Assembly: GCA_019248265.1 (NCBI GenBank)
Contig: JAEHGX010000002.1
Span: 1 to 64,000 of the forward strand
From: Candidatus Falkowbacteria bacterium S5_I03
GTDB taxonomy: Bacteria > Patescibacteriota > Patescibacteriia > Patescibacteriales > UBA12465
Length of the DNA stretch: 64,000 nt
Reading direction: 5' to 3'
The notes under the pieces are model-generated. The model did no database searches. It was not told where the DNA came from and was given only the letters and a program-made list of their open reading frames with translations. Shown one piece after another: positions 6,457 to 17,400 of the stretch (positions within the stretch are counted from its first letter, which is position 1; each line of letters begins with the position of its first letter). Made by a program: the position numbers and the translations under genes.

Positions 6457-7797
6457 CTATTGCTTGATAAGCTTTAAAGTTTGTTTTTTATTTGTTAAAA
6501 AATAGATTCCCTGCTTTAAACCAACCAGGGAAATGCGGTTATCTCCAGGTTCTATGCGAATCTGTTTGATAACTGTTCCAAGAACATCGCTGAGAGTGAC
6601 AATCGCTTCCGAACTGGTTTTAATAGTCAATTCGGAATTGAAAGGATTAGGATAGGCTGAAAAATTATCAGCTTTTTCCCAACCAATAACGGCATCAGGA
6701 ATGGCCTGAGCTAAATCGGTGCGAGTAGAATAAATCTTCCCGTTATTACCGATGGCCAGGATGGCGTCAGCATTATTACTATCAGAAATATCAATCATCA
6801 TGTTCAAGCCGGAGCTTTGAATTCTTTGGACAATGATCCGGTTTTTAATAATAAATCCATTTTTACCATTAGGATCACCACCGACATGCCAAAACTGCGA
6901 ATGTCCTGAAGTAATTAATGAAGATTTAATAGATTGATCCGGTGTTAAATCGGTAAATTGATAAAAATTAGTAAATTCATTGAACTTGGCAGATGGTTCA
7001 ACTGTGGATTCATAATTATAACTACCCGCTCTTTGACTGTGAAATGAAACTAAGCATTTTTTCTGATAAGAAGCGACACTGGAAATAGAATCAAATGATG
7101 ATACGGAAAACTTAACGTCAACATAAGAGTCTGGTCCTGTAAGTTGAGCAAAACCCAAACCAAATATTGGAAAATAACCATTAGTTCCATGACTAATTCC
7201 TCGAGCATAAGTAATAATACAATCACCATCTTTATGCCCGCCTAAAAAAGCCAGTTGCGCAAAACTCCAGTCAAATAATCCATAGCCCTGAACAGGAAGC
7301 CCGGAATTCATAAAACGAAAATCTTGCCAAATGGCAAATTGGTTAACTTGCATGAAGGCAACAATTGAATAATACCAGTTATCCATCGGGATTATGGCAC
7401 AAATTGGAGTGTCATGAAGTTTCCCAGAGGCATCCAGGGCTTCAAAAGGAAAATCCTTAAAAGTCGCGCCGTTATCGGTGCTGTATTTCAATAAGTCATT
7501 TTCCTTTCCTCCGGAGAGGAAAATTAGAGAGTCGTTCACGCGCGTAGCCAAATTAATGGTGCGTTTTTTAATGGGGTCTATATCGAGCTGTTTCCAGCTC
7601 TGACATTTATCTTTGGAAACAAAACCGAGGCCTTGTTCGCCGAAGATATAGATAGTAGGAGAACTGGCCCCTCCTACTGCGGGCGTGTTTATGGCACATT
7701 TTAGATTAACGGCTGTCGGAGAGTTTACTTCCAACACCTGGGCGGTGGCAATCTGGGTTATAAACCCAAAAAACGCCAAAAATAACAGATTTTTCAT
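6457..7797 (-). CDS. Secreted protein with type IX secretion C-terminal sorting domain
   Basis: A 446-aa exported protein. Residues 1-19 are a clear signal peptide (KNLLFLAFFGFITQIATA, cleaved before Gln). Residues from about 382 to the end form a T9SS type A sorting domain: YPNPFNSELTI, LSDVLGTVIKQ, GLKQGIYFL and a terminal LKLIKQ. The middle part has sialidase or photosystem-stability-factor-like WD/Asp-box flavour (repeated short strands with SxDNGxTF, and a GNNGKIYSTRTD segment), suggesting a beta-propeller; this is an inference. T9SS is a Bacteroidota system that uses an outer membrane. The gene has its own promoter and terminator and splits the SAM-cycle genes, consistent with insertion or transfer. 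Confidence 0.8.
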   Translation of the reverse strand: MKNLLFLAFFGFITQIATAQVLEVNSPTAVNLKCAINTPAVGGASSPTIYIFGEQGLGFVSKDKCQSWKQLDIDPIKKRTINLATRVNDSLIFLSGGKENDLLKYSTDNGATFKDFPFEALDASGKLHDTPICAIIPMDNWYYSIVAFMQVNQFAIWQDFRFMNSGLPVQGYGLFDWSFAQLAFLGGHKDGDCIITYARGISHGTNGYFPIFGLGFAQLTGPDSYVDVKFSVSSFDSISSVASYQKKCLVSFHSQRAGSYNYESTVEPSAKFNEFTNFYQFTDLTPDQSIKSSLITSGHSQFWHVGGDPNGKNGFIIKNRIIVQRIQSSGLNMMIDISDSNNADAILAIGNNGKIYSTRTDLAQAIPDAVIGWEKADNFSAYPNPFNSELTIKTSSEAIVTLSDVLGTVIKQIRIEPGDNRISLVGLKQGIYFLTNKKQTLKLIKQ

Positions 7798-7853
7798 TTT
7801 TCATCCCTTTTTGTTGGTTTTTATTTATTATTGTTAATTTACGAATTCTTTTA

Positions 7854-7882
7854 ATAATATAATATTACTCAAAAAATGTCAA
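7854..7882 (-). promoter_or_regulatory. Sigma70-type promoter of the T9SS-domain gene
   Basis: On the minus strand a consensus TTGACA (7877-7882), a 17-base spacer and TATTAT (7854-7859, 5 of 6). The leader would be about 50 nt. This is one of the best housekeeping promoter matches seen in the window. Confidence 0.7.
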
Positions 7883-7914
7883 TATTAGACCTTAGGCGCG
7901 AATTAGCAAGAAAA

Positions 7915-9168
7915 TTAGGTTCCTGACTCCCAACCGGCGAGATATTCTGCCTGTTCTTTGGTTAATTTATCAATCTGGATGCCTAAGGATTTTAATTTCA
8001 AAGCAGCCACTTTATTTTCAATCTCTTCGGAGACGTTATGGACTTTAATATCTAATTTTTTCTTGGCGGTCGCGACCGCTTGCGCGGCTAAGGCTTGAGT
8101 GGAAAAACTCATGTCCATCACGCTCGCCGGATGACCTTCGGCGGCGGCTAAATTAACTAAGCGTCCTTCGGCAAGCAAATAAATTCGTTTGCTGCCGACT
8201 AAATATTCATCAACATTTGTCCGAACTTGTTTAGTTATCTTCTTGGACATTTTAGCCAGTGCCGGAATATCAATTTCTACGTCAAAATGGCCAGAATTAC
8301 AAACCATCGAGCCGTCTTTCATGTTTTTAAAATGAGTAGCGGTAATAACATGCTTGTCGCCAGTAATTGTACAAAAAATATCACCAACCTTAGAAGCTTC
8401 ATTCATAGTCATTACTTGGAAGCCGTCCATGGCCGCCTCAAGAGCTTTAATCGGGTCAACTTCGGTCACAATCACTTTAGCCCCCATACCACGGGTGCGC
8501 ATAGCAAAACCCTTACCGCACCAGCCATAACCAGCAACAACCATATTCTTCCCTGCCAGTAGAACGTCAGTCGCTCTAATAATCCCGTCTAAAGTTGACT
8601 GCCCAGTACCATAGCGATTATCAAACATATTTTTGGTCTTGGCGTCATTAACTGCAATCACCGGCAATTTTAATTTCCCTTTCGCCTCCAGAGCGCGCAA
8701 ACGAATAACCCCGGTAGTTGTTTCTTCCATGCTACCTAAGATATTTTTGGCGTCTGCTTGATATTTGTTATGAAGCAAGGAAATTAAATCAGCGCCATCA
8801 TCCATCGTAATCTGGGGTTTATTTTTTAAAGCCAAATTTAGATGCTCATAGTAAGTTTTATTATCTTCCCCACGAACAGCCATTACTTTTATGCCATGGT
8901 TCTTAACTAAAGCGGCCGCAATATCATCTTGAGTTGATAAGGGATTAGAAGCAACTAAAGTAACATCAGCTCCACCAGCTTTCAAAGTTAGCATTAAATT
9001 AGCCGTTTCTGCGGTCACATGCATACAGGCGGAAATTCGCTTATTTTTAAAAGGCTTGGTTTTAGAAAATTCCGCTTTGATAATATTTAAAACCGGCATA
9101 TCCTGCCCCGCCCATTTTAAACGCTTTTCTCCGGCCGCGGCCAGTCTAATATCTTTAAGGTGGCTCAT
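7915..9168 (-). CDS. ahcY: S-adenosylhomocysteine hydrolase
   Basis: 417 aa. It splits SAH, the product of SAM-dependent methylation, into adenosine and homocysteine, using bound NAD. Visible features are DDGAD (substrate-binding Asp), [26 protein letters not shown] with the catalytic Lys/Asp/Asn, and the Rossmann GYGWCGKG with the acidic residue after it (VTEVDP). The end, [16 protein letters not shown], is of the short archaeal/Thermotoga-like type, not the KPxxYRY tail of longer bacterial forms. It overlaps the PfkB-type kinase gene by ATGA. That pairing fits removal of the product adenosine. Confidence 0.95.
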   Translation of the reverse strand: MSHLKDIRLAAAGEKRLKWAGQDMPVLNIIKAEFSKTKPFKNKRISACMHVTAETANLMLTLKAGGADVTLVASNPLSTQDDIAAALVKNHGIKVMAVRGEDNKTYYEHLNLALKNKPQITMDDGADLISLLHNKYQADAKNILGSMEETTTGVIRLRALEAKGKLKLPVIAVNDAKTKNMFDNRYGTGQSTLDGIIRATDVLLAGKNMVVAGYGWCGKGFAMRTRGMGAKVIVTEVDPIKALEAAMDGFQVMTMNEASKVGDIFCTITGDKHVITATHFKNMKDGSMVCNSGHFDVEIDIPALAKMSKKITKQVRTNVDEYLVGSKRIYLLAEGRLVNLAAAEGHPASVMDMSFSTQALAAQAVATAKKKLDIKVHNVSEEIENKVAALKLKSLGIQIDKLTKEQAEYLAGWESGT

Positions 9169-10142
9169 AAAGTTATTTTATCTTTAAAATTTTTATTATA
9201 TCTTTTTATAAAATCTTGAGGCGTAAAACGATGAGTTTGGGTGCCGTATTTTTCAACCGTATAAACCGCCGTCGTGGCCGCTAATTGCCCGCAGGTCTTT
9301 AAATTATAGCCTAATAAGAGGCCTTTTATCAAGCCAGCGCGATAAGCGTCGCCCGCTCCAGTCGGGTCGGAAGTGTTTACCGGTTTAGCAGCTTTAACTG
9401 TAATTTTCTGGCCGCCTTGGTAAATTTCCGAACCTTGGCTGCCTTTGGTAATGATGAGGATTTCGACTTTTGAACTAAGCTCTTCTATTTTTAATTTTAA
9501 TAGCTTGGCAATCTGTACTATTTCATAATCATTACCGATTAAAATACGAGCACCCTTAATAGCTTGCTGCAATTCAATAGCGGAGAAGGTTGGAGTCATC
9601 TGGCCGGGGTCAAATATATAAGGGATATGCCGTTTTTGATAAACAACCGCATATTCCAGCATCCGCTGTTTATCATCAGGGGCAATAATGGCTAAGGAAA
9701 TTTTATATTTTTCACAAATTGCTTTAACCGATTTAGCGACATAGTCGATGACTGGTTTACAGGGATAAAAAGCAGAAATTTGATTATCTTGCTTATCAGT
9801 AATAATGTGCGCCGTGGAAGTCGGCGAGTCTTTTAATTCTTTAAGAAAGCTGACATTAATTTTATTTTTTAAAAGCCAAGCGCGATAAGACGCAAAATCA
9901 AAACCAGTCACCCCGAGGATGATTGGTTTTTCTTTTAAAAGCGAGAGATTGTAAGTAATATTTCCGGCCGTGCCGCCAAAACTGGTTTGCAGATTATTGA
10001 CGACGAGCGAGAGATTTAATCTATGGGTTAATTTAGGAAGTCCGGTGCTGATATTATCTGAAAAATTCCCTGGGAAATCCATAATCTTATCAAAAGCAAT
10101 AGAACCGGAAACCGCGATTTGCGGTAATTTATCTTTTGGCAT
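9165..10142 (-). CDS. PfkB-family carbohydrate kinase, probable adenosine kinase
   Basis: 325 aa, ribokinase fold. The C-terminal signature [12 protein letters not shown] starts at residue 259, with Asp265 the expected catalytic base. An N-terminal GG-containing block ([14 protein letters not shown]) fits the sugar/nucleoside site. The ATGA overlap with ahcY suggests it phosphorylates adenosine released by AhcY, pulling that reversible reaction forward. Within PfkB, ribokinase, fructokinase or adenosine kinase activity cannot be told apart with certainty from sequence alone. Its start overlaps the end of the next gene by 14 bases. Confidence 0.8.
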   Translation of the reverse strand: MPKDKLPQIAVSGSIAFDKIMDFPGNFSDNISTGLPKLTHRLNLSLVVNNLQTSFGGTAGNITYNLSLLKEKPIILGVTGFDFASYRAWLLKNKINVSFLKELKDSPTSTAHIITDKQDNQISAFYPCKPVIDYVAKSVKAICEKYKISLAIIAPDDKQRMLEYAVVYQKRHIPYIFDPGQMTPTFSAIELQQAIKGARILIGNDYEIVQIAKLLKLKIEELSSKVEILIITKGSQGSEIYQGGQKITVKAAKPVNTSDPTGAGDAYRAGLIKGLLLGYNLKTCGQLAATTAVYTVEKYGTQTHRFTPQDFIKRYNKNFKDKITL

Positions 10143-11133
10143 TTTTGCGAGCTTCAGTTTTTTTAAGACGCATGATTTCTTGGCTGATAGCTTTATATTC
10201 CAAACTGGCCGGAGAATAGCTATCTAAAATTTCTTCCAGCTCGGTCGTGCGAGGTATATTTTTTGGTTTTTCGGGGACGGCGGGAGTTTCAGGAGAAGAT
10301 GGAGCTTCAACAGGTAAATCTTTGCTGACAGTAGAAATTGGTTTTACGTCTGATAGGACGTCATCGCTCTCAATACCAGTCGGAATAAATTTTTCTGTTG
10401 GTGAATAATTTTTTAAGGCTTCTTCAACCGCCTTGCTTTCATGAACTGGCTCTAAAACACCTTTTCTAAAAATATGTAACTTGCCGTTAATCATCATGGC
10501 GTATTCTTCTTCAAGACCACCAGGGGTATCTGAGGAAGAATTTAACTTATCAAAGAAATCAAATAAAATTTTTAAATGCTCATACTCTTCTGCGCTTATA
10601 TTCTTGTTGCCTTTTAGCCCCATCATATACTGAGCGCGCGCTAACTTATCGCTGGCTTCTAGACCAATTTTGGAAGTATAATTTTTCAGCCAATCCTTAA
10701 CTGTCTTAATTTCAAAATTTTTAGTTATTTCTTCAACATTTTCTAACAATGATTTTTTTAATTCTTCTTTTAAATTATTACGATCTTCTATCGGTAAAAT
10801 TGATAAAAATTTTGTGTTAACTCGTCTTTCTAAACTATAATCATCTAAGTTAAATTGATAGCAAAAATTATTTTTAAATAAAGATAACATTTCTTTTTCG
10901 TCTAATGATGGCAAAGCAATAAACTCTAATTTCAAAATTAGATCTTGATAGAAGTTAGATAAAGCGCCATCATCTTTTAATTCCTGTGAATTAGCTTCTA
11001 GAGCTTTCTCCAGAATTCTTAAATATTGGAAAGCTTTAGGCTGATCATCAGTAGCAATAATGCCAGCAACAACATCGGCTGCTAAATCTTGATAACTTTT
11101 TTCTAATATTTTTTTGTATTTATTGTCAGACAT
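10129..11133 (-). CDS. Hypothetical helical protein of the T4SS-like cluster
   Basis: 334 aa, with no signal peptide or membrane segment visible. Residues 1-210 are helix-rich and charged. Around residues 215-240 is a compact segment (YAMMINGKLHIFRKGV). Residues ~265-300 are a Pro/Ser/Glu linker (SSPETPAVPEKPKNIP), and the C-terminus is a basic helix. I do not recognise the family. It follows the VirB6-like gene by 2 bases and is probably in the same operon, so it may be a cytoplasmic partner of that membrane protein. Confidence 0.6.
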   Translation of the reverse strand: MSDNKYKKILEKSYQDLAADVVAGIIATDDQPKAFQYLRILEKALEANSQELKDDGALSNFYQDLILKLEFIALPSLDEKEMLSLFKNNFCYQFNLDDYSLERRVNTKFLSILPIEDRNNLKEELKKSLLENVEEITKNFEIKTVKDWLKNYTSKIGLEASDKLARAQYMMGLKGNKNISAEEYEHLKILFDFFDKLNSSSDTPGGLEEEYAMMINGKLHIFRKGVLEPVHESKAVEEALKNYSPTEKFIPTGIESDDVLSDVKPISTVSKDLPVEAPSSPETPAVPEKPKNIPRTTELEEILDSYSPASLEYKAISQEIMRLKKTEARKNAKR

Positions 11134-11135
11134 AA

Positions 11136-13733
11136 TTAACTTTGAAAAGACGAGGCTTTATTATATTTATCATCAAAATTTTTAATAGCGGTAATTTTCC
11201 CTAAACGTTCAGCAATCGTTTGATCTAAGCTTTTTGTGGCGCCCGCGGGAACAATACTAAACTCAGCAAGCAACCTGGCATTTTCCGGTTTATGAATAGC
11301 ATCATAAACATATTTGGCGGCACTTTCATTCATGGTTTCAATATTTTTCATACCTGGTCCATTATTAATCGATTGTAGCTTTAAAATACCGCCTAAGTCT
11401 AAATGAAAATCGCCTTTTTCATCATGATAACCATATGCTAAACGATTATTATTTCTAATAAAGGCTTGTAACTGCTGCTTTCCGGTTTCAATATCCCTAA
11501 TTTCATGATGTTCTTTGTCTGTAGTTTCACGCCACTTGCCATTATCCATCGAATAAGCGCTAGTTGCTCCCCAATGATTTGTCCCTTTGTTTATTTCAGC
11601 AATTTGACTACCTAAACTAAAAGCCTCTTGCTGGTTAAATCCAGCGTAATTTTTAGATTTCTTATCAGACAAGTCCCTCATCATCTGCTTTAAGCCGATG
11701 TGATCAGTCCTGCCAGCGAGTGGCTGCAAAAATTCATTATCGTTACCATCTTTAGACATTTTAAGCATCACAGCTTTTACCATATTGCGATCATGGGAAG
11801 CTATGGCCCCTTTTAACATGCGCAACAACTCGGTAGGATCATCAATATCGCGTAGATCACCCATTTTCTTTTGAACAGCTGTCTGTTCAGCCAATCGGGA
11901 TTGTCGATTATATTTAGGAATATTAGCCGCAACTTTTTTATCCAACTCATCAATATTACTTTGTCTACTTTTAATTTCTTCCCGAGCCGCAAACTTTTCT
12001 TGATCACTGAAATTCTTGCGCAAATTATTACCAGCAAACCTGGTTTGTTCGGAATACTTGCTTTCCTTTTCTTCAATTGCCAAATATTCATTATCAGCCT
12101 CATCTTTTTTGGCCTTAAGCTCAGCAATTTTATCAACATCCTTAAATTGTCCCCTGGCTTCTTCAGCTGATATCTGAGTCTCTAGCGATTGGCGCCGATT
12201 ATTAACAGCGGCCTTATCTTCCCGAGCAATTTCATTCTCCAAGATGCTTTCATCAAGCATCTTCTGTCTATCTTCAGCATTGGCATTTATAAATTTATTT
12301 TCAAACACACTTTGATCCAATCTTTTTTTTTCATCGCTTTTTTTAGAAAGGGCTGCTTCTTTGGCCACATTCATTCTTTTTTCTCCCTTCAACTGTTTGA
12401 TAATTCCAACTGGTTTTATGCCTTTCCAGTCAGAAAGCCTATCCCAAGCATCGGCCGGTCCGGCGGTCATTGCCATTGCTCCAGCAAATCCACCCTTGTT
12501 CATTCTGTCTCCAGCAGCTGTTAAACCGCGAACATACTGATCGTTTTTCTTTTCTTTACGACGCGCTTGCATGCCAGCCCAGGCGCGCTTTAAATTTAAA
12601 TCAACAATTCCTTTTTCTTGTAAAAATTTGTCATTAGCCCAACTAGCCGGGGTTTTGACCCCCTTCCAAGCCAATAAACCAGCTCCCGCGGCTGCGCCAA
12701 TCGCTAATTTATTGCCCGCACTGGATATCTTCCCAGCCACACCAGCGGCCGCGCCGCCGATTTCTTGAGCAATCTTCATACCGCCCAAGAGCATGGCGAT
12801 AGAAATCACAAACTTAATCATGATATCAGTAGTTCCCTTTTTACAAACACCACTCTCATCTTGCTGACAAGTAATCTGATTAGGGTCTTGCAGGCTACCG
12901 TCGATATCTAAACTTTGATTATTAAAACTAACGAGAGAGGTAAATGACAACCAAATAAAGAAGGCTAGAACTGGACCGACAATTAAGTTCTTGGTAAAAT
13001 CGCTCCACCACATTGAGGAATATTTGGAACCGCCCGGAAAAGCTGCCAGTAAATATGCGAAGGGAGACAAAACAACATAAACCCAAATCATAATAATGCG
13101 CATCACGAGCATTCCTAACATGGCTGTTACCGTAATAAGCGCAATGGCCGAATAAATAACTGATAGAACAAAGGCCCCGGCTACTTCCCAACTGCTAACA
13201 TCTTCAAACCCGTCCAGTTTCTGCCAACCGGTAATGCCCAACATATCAACCAAGCCGCCGGCCATCACATCCTTAAAAGCATTAACAAAAGTTAACATTA
13301 CTACTTGAGCAACATCAATTAATAGTCCACAAATAGTCTTGGAAAAATTTATTAAGATTGCCATCAAAATCAACTTCGGCAACCACTTCTTATAACTATA
13401 ATTTTCCAAACGTAAAATTGTGCCAAAAGCGATAACCAAAAGAATTATCACAAAAAACATATTGGAAATATCGCGGGCAATCACCCAGCCATTAGCGACC
13501 GCGGCTGCATGGATGAAGTTGTTATACTGAGCAATATAAACCAAAACAGCCATTACTTTCGCTAGAATCCAACCCAGGACTGATGCTATACCGGAAGCTA
13601 AACCTCCGACCACCGTGGTCACCCAATCGGCGTGCGCCGCCTGCGGCAAGAGTAAAACTAAAGCCGCCAAAAACAAAATTACCGACAGGGCTTTCTGGTG
13701 ATTATTAAATTTTAGTTTCCGTTTGAAATTCAT
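11136..13733 (-). CDS. VirB6/TrbL-like polytopic membrane protein with long cytoplasmic tail
   Basis: 865 aa from the ATG at 13733; a TTG 18 bases upstream is possible but would overlap the previous gene. Residues ~15-35 are a signal-like hydrophobic segment, and six or more further membrane segments follow to about residue 350, including long runs such as FFVIILLVIAFGTIL. The pattern resembles VirB6/TrbL channel subunits of type IV secretion systems. After a Gly/Ala-rich stretch (AAGVAGKISSAGNKLAIGAAAGAG) the remaining ~500 residues are charged and partly coiled coil (many K/E/D/Q-rich heptads), presumably cytoplasmic. It sits in an operon with the giant Cys-rich protein. Similarity to VirB6 is by topology and context, not a catalytic motif. 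Confidence 0.65.
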   Translation of the reverse strand: MNFKRKLKFNNHQKALSVILFLAALVLLLPQAAHADWVTTVVGGLASGIASVLGWILAKVMAVLVYIAQYNNFIHAAAVANGWVIARDISNMFFVIILLVIAFGTILRLENYSYKKWLPKLILMAILINFSKTICGLLIDVAQVVMLTFVNAFKDVMAGGLVDMLGITGWQKLDGFEDVSSWEVAGAFVLSVIYSAIALITVTAMLGMLVMRIIMIWVYVVLSPFAYLLAAFPGGSKYSSMWWSDFTKNLIVGPVLAFFIWLSFTSLVSFNNQSLDIDGSLQDPNQITCQQDESGVCKKGTTDIMIKFVISIAMLLGGMKIAQEIGGAAAGVAGKISSAGNKLAIGAAAGAGLLAWKGVKTPASWANDKFLQEKGIVDLNLKRAWAGMQARRKEKKNDQYVRGLTAAGDRMNKGGFAGAMAMTAGPADAWDRLSDWKGIKPVGIIKQLKGEKRMNVAKEAALSKKSDEKKRLDQSVFENKFINANAEDRQKMLDESILENEIAREDKAAVNNRRQSLETQISAEEARGQFKDVDKIAELKAKKDEADNEYLAIEEKESKYSEQTRFAGNNLRKNFSDQEKFAAREEIKSRQSNIDELDKKVAANIPKYNRQSRLAEQTAVQKKMGDLRDIDDPTELLRMLKGAIASHDRNMVKAVMLKMSKDGNDNEFLQPLAGRTDHIGLKQMMRDLSDKKSKNYAGFNQQEAFSLGSQIAEINKGTNHWGATSAYSMDNGKWRETTDKEHHEIRDIETGKQQLQAFIRNNNRLAYGYHDEKGDFHLDLGGILKLQSINNGPGMKNIETMNESAAKYVYDAIHKPENARLLAEFSIVPAGATKSLDQTIAERLGKITAIKNFDDKYNKASSFQS

Positions 13734-13740
13734 ATTTATA

Positions 13741-14421
13741 TTAATTGGCAATAGCGCTAGTAGCTACGCCCCAGATAAGACTAAACTCAGAGGCATAAAA
13801 TCCTATTGGGTCTTCAATTAGTTTTACTAAAAGAACAATAACAGCGACGATGGCAATAATTACAATTAATAAAAGCAAATCTAAACCAACTAATACCATC
13901 GACTCGCCAATATTGGCGCAACTACTTCCATTTTTAATAGTTATATAACCAGACTGTCCGCCAACAATAGCATTAACTGATTTAGCTCCACCCGATATAC
14001 CTCCGGTCGTCCACTCATCTCCCAATTTACAGAAAACATCTTTACCTACTACTAGACTCAAGAAAACATGAATATTTATCCAGATTAGCGTTAGCCCCCA
14101 ACTGGGGATTAAGTTAATCCAAGCATCTTGCAATAACTTACTGGTTCCCTGGCGCATCGGCACGGCTGCTTTTTGTTTTAAGCCGCCACCAGATTTAGAT
14201 TCCTCAGCCGCTTGTTTTCTTTTTTCAGCAATAACGGCTTCTCTTAAAGTTTGTGGCTCCGTAGCCGATCCATCTTCAACGCCGGCGCTATTCCTTTTGG
14301 CCTCATTCAAAGCCCCGGCTTTAGCCGCACTGTTAGCATCGCCATCCTTTCCCATTAGGCGACTATCAAAATTGGAATCAAAGCCGGTTCCGGAATTGGA
14401 GCGGTCGTCGCTGGTCGCCAT
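13741..14421 (-). CDS. Hypothetical membrane protein of the T4SS-like cluster
   Basis: 226 aa. The N-terminal ~95 residues are polar, low complexity and probably cytoplasmic. Two membrane segments follow: one around LIPSWGLTLIWINIHVFLSLVV, and a strongly hydrophobic one (LLLLIVIIAIVAVIVLLV). Between them are a few Cys residues and a Gly-rich stretch, likely outside. No known family is recognised. It lies 6 bases from the giant Cys-rich gene and 7 bases from the VirB6-like gene, so a structural role in the same assembly is likely but unproven. Confidence 0.6.
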   Translation of the reverse strand: MATSDDRSNSGTGFDSNFDSRLMGKDGDANSAAKAGALNEAKRNSAGVEDGSATEPQTLREAVIAEKRKQAAEESKSGGGLKQKAAVPMRQGTSKLLQDAWINLIPSWGLTLIWINIHVFLSLVVGKDVFCKLGDEWTTGGISGGAKSVNAIVGGQSGYITIKNGSSCANIGESMVLVGLDLLLLIVIIAIVAVIVLLVKLIEDPIGFYASEFSLIWGVATSAIAN

Positions 14422-14427
14422 ATTTAA

Positions 14428-17400
14428 TTAATTACTCTTATTATCCCAATTGTCCCAGATGTTAACGATAATATTTTTATCAGGGTTTGAATTTCCACTC
14501 TTAGGGCTAATGGCATCCGGACCATAATAATGATAGAAGACATGCGGATTATTAGAATCACTTCTTTGGTCTTGGCCGGTAATGGCCTGCTTACTGCCAT
14601 CACCCCAATTAATATAAATCATCTTGAGCGGCTGCTGTTCAGGGTTGACTACAGTGTTAAATTCTAAGCTGTAGACACCGGAAGTGCTGACTGTCATGTT
14701 TTGGTCTGCGCCATTAAATTTTAGTTTTACATTACTAACAGTTGGCAACGTCCCATTCTGCCCAGCTGGCGGCAACCAACCACCGTTATCATCCGGCAAA
14801 TAGCTGCCGGCTTGATACTTAAAGGCACCGTAAGATTGTAGAAAAAGCTCGCTTAAGATTTTCTTGGTAGTCGTAGAATCGGGTGCTGATGTCCATAATG
14901 GTCGGCAGACACCGAAGCCACCATCAGAACAAGTCTTTCTATTTATATAATCACTATCAGCTTCGGTAGTCTGAATAGTCGTTGTACAGCTCGTAGTTTC
15001 TGTTTTACAAGTACCATTCTGATCAACAACCCAGGTGCACGCACCATCAATATCACAGTTATAAAAGTCATAACCCCGGCACAAATAATTACTAGTATTG
15101 TTCAAGTCTTCGCAATGAGCATTTTCGCCTGTACAAACCATATTGCTGGTTGAACAATTATCATAATAACTATTGCAGCTAACTCCGGAATCCGTATAAG
15201 TTGTTGAACAATTCTGGCTAGAAGTAACTCCTACAGGATTAAACACACACATAACGCTCGGATTTTCACTGCAGTAACCGATGTTATTGCAGGAGGTGCC
15301 CGTGCAGCCATAAGGGCGACCACCAAATGCTTTAGCGTTATCTTTTTGATAATACTGATTTTGCAGATAAACCGGGCCGCTATTTAATAAGTCATAGCTG
15401 CTTGGTAAAACCGAGGAGCCAAACGGCACGCCATTACGCAGGCGCCCATACAAATTCAAACCATTGGCGGCGGCAACATTATTAAAGAAAGCCGGGGTAT
15501 TCGTAGCATAAGCGGGGTCAGCTAAGATTCCGGTTCTGCCGGTCCAAGCTTTATTATCGCCATTACCGGCAACTACTTGCGCAAAACTACTACAAGTAAA
15601 ATTAAAGACATCACTGCGGTCACCATTAACAGACGCTAAATATTTCAAACCAGATTCATCAAAAGCGGGATAATTATTATCATAGATTCTAATTGGAGGA
15701 TCGGCATTTTTAGCTTCATCAATTGGTTCGCACTGGCCGGAAGCAGAATCACTACATTCCCGAACAGTTTGAGTAATAAACTTACCGTCATATTTTACCC
15801 AAGCGGATTCAAAAAACTTAATGTTAGCGCAGGTGGTGCCGGCAATACCGCCAGCAAATTTTAATGATTGCGCGTTAGTTTCCGGTCCGACGCCAAAAAG
15901 GAAATTGGTGCCGCCCTTGGCAGTTTCTCTGGGGACACAATAAAGATAATAATTATTCCAATTATCACTGCCCTCAACGTCATCTAATAAAATCCCCCGA
16001 TAATTTACCGAGTCACCACAATAGGCGGCCACAGTACTAGTCGCCAATTCTTTACACTGTTCGCTTTGGACGCCATCAATCAATGTCCAGCCGTCTTTAA
16101 GCTGACGATTATAAATAAGCTTGGTCGTAATTTTCTTAGCAAAGGAAATATTAGAATCAACATTTGTACAATAGCTTAAACTTGTCGGACCGGAATAGCC
16201 TAAACTTTGGCGGCCCAAAACCGAGGAACTAACCCTATCAGCCGGATACCAACTAGTACAAACTGAAGGATTATCTTTATCATGTTCTAAACAATACCCT
16301 TCTAAACCATCTTTGATAACATTAGTGCTTTGATTTTTACAGCTCAAACTGTCGTTGGTTGGATACAGACGACATTCACGCGCCGCATACTGATTATTTC
16401 CCATATCCAAAACCGGTTCAATATTAATATCGTCAAAATAAATTTCCCCAGCCTGAGTATTGTCAGAGGAAAGCCTAATTCTTACTTGAACATTATTAGA
16501 ACCGGCATTACCGGAGTTAAACTTACTTATCTTTCTAGCCCAACCATTAGGGCTTTCAACTGTAAATTGGGTAGTTGTGACCGAGCCCTTAACTTCAATA
16601 GTAATTTTAGCGCCAGCACTGGAATTTTTGGTGTTCACTAAATAATTCAAATAATAATCCTGATTAGGAGACAAGTTAATCCAAGAGTTAGCGGACATCG
16701 GATAAACATTATAGGTTGAAGGCACTTTCAAATAGCTCTTGCCGGAAACAGGGTAATCAACCGTCGCTTTTTCCGGCTCACGAATTATTAAATTCTTAAC
16801 AATACTATCAAACAAACAAGGACCACCAGTAACAGCACGAACACAAGATAAGGGCGGAATAATTTCTTCGAAATCATAGTGAGCTTCACTATTCAAACCA
16901 ACTTCCTTCATGTTGCCAATATTATTTGGCGTCAAGGAGCCAGCACTCAGAGAGGAATAGCCGGTAGCATTTTCTAAAGGCGGAGGGGTGGCATTAGGAA
17001 TAAAGTTGTTACATTCGCCTTTATCGTTAAGACTGTTGCATTGCTGCAAGGAATAACAAATCTTGGCTCCAGTTTCGGGGTCGGTGGCGTAAGTGGTGCA
17101 TCCTAACCAGCTAGCACAAACTCTATCCGGTCTAACTTTTATCAGCTGGTTGGCGGCGCAAGAACCACTAATGGCCGAGTCACATTTTTCCGGAGAACGT
17201 TTTTCCAGCGTTGCATACGGGTCAAAAGCGCCGGTTAATTTGGAGTAGCTAATGGCCGCCGGGGTGCTACTGGAGCTGGAAATTGTTCTTTCGTTAAACA
17301 AAATACAACCGTTACTAAAATCTTCGATACCATTACAACTTCCTTTATCTAAAGCATTTTCCAATTGATAGCCAATAGCTGCCTCTCTCAAATCAGCCGA

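Noticed and set aside
9165-9167. TGA read as Gly (code 25, as in Gracilibacteria)
   Set aside because: TGA ends the PfkB gene exactly at the ahcY start, and proteins keep normal lengths under the standard code.
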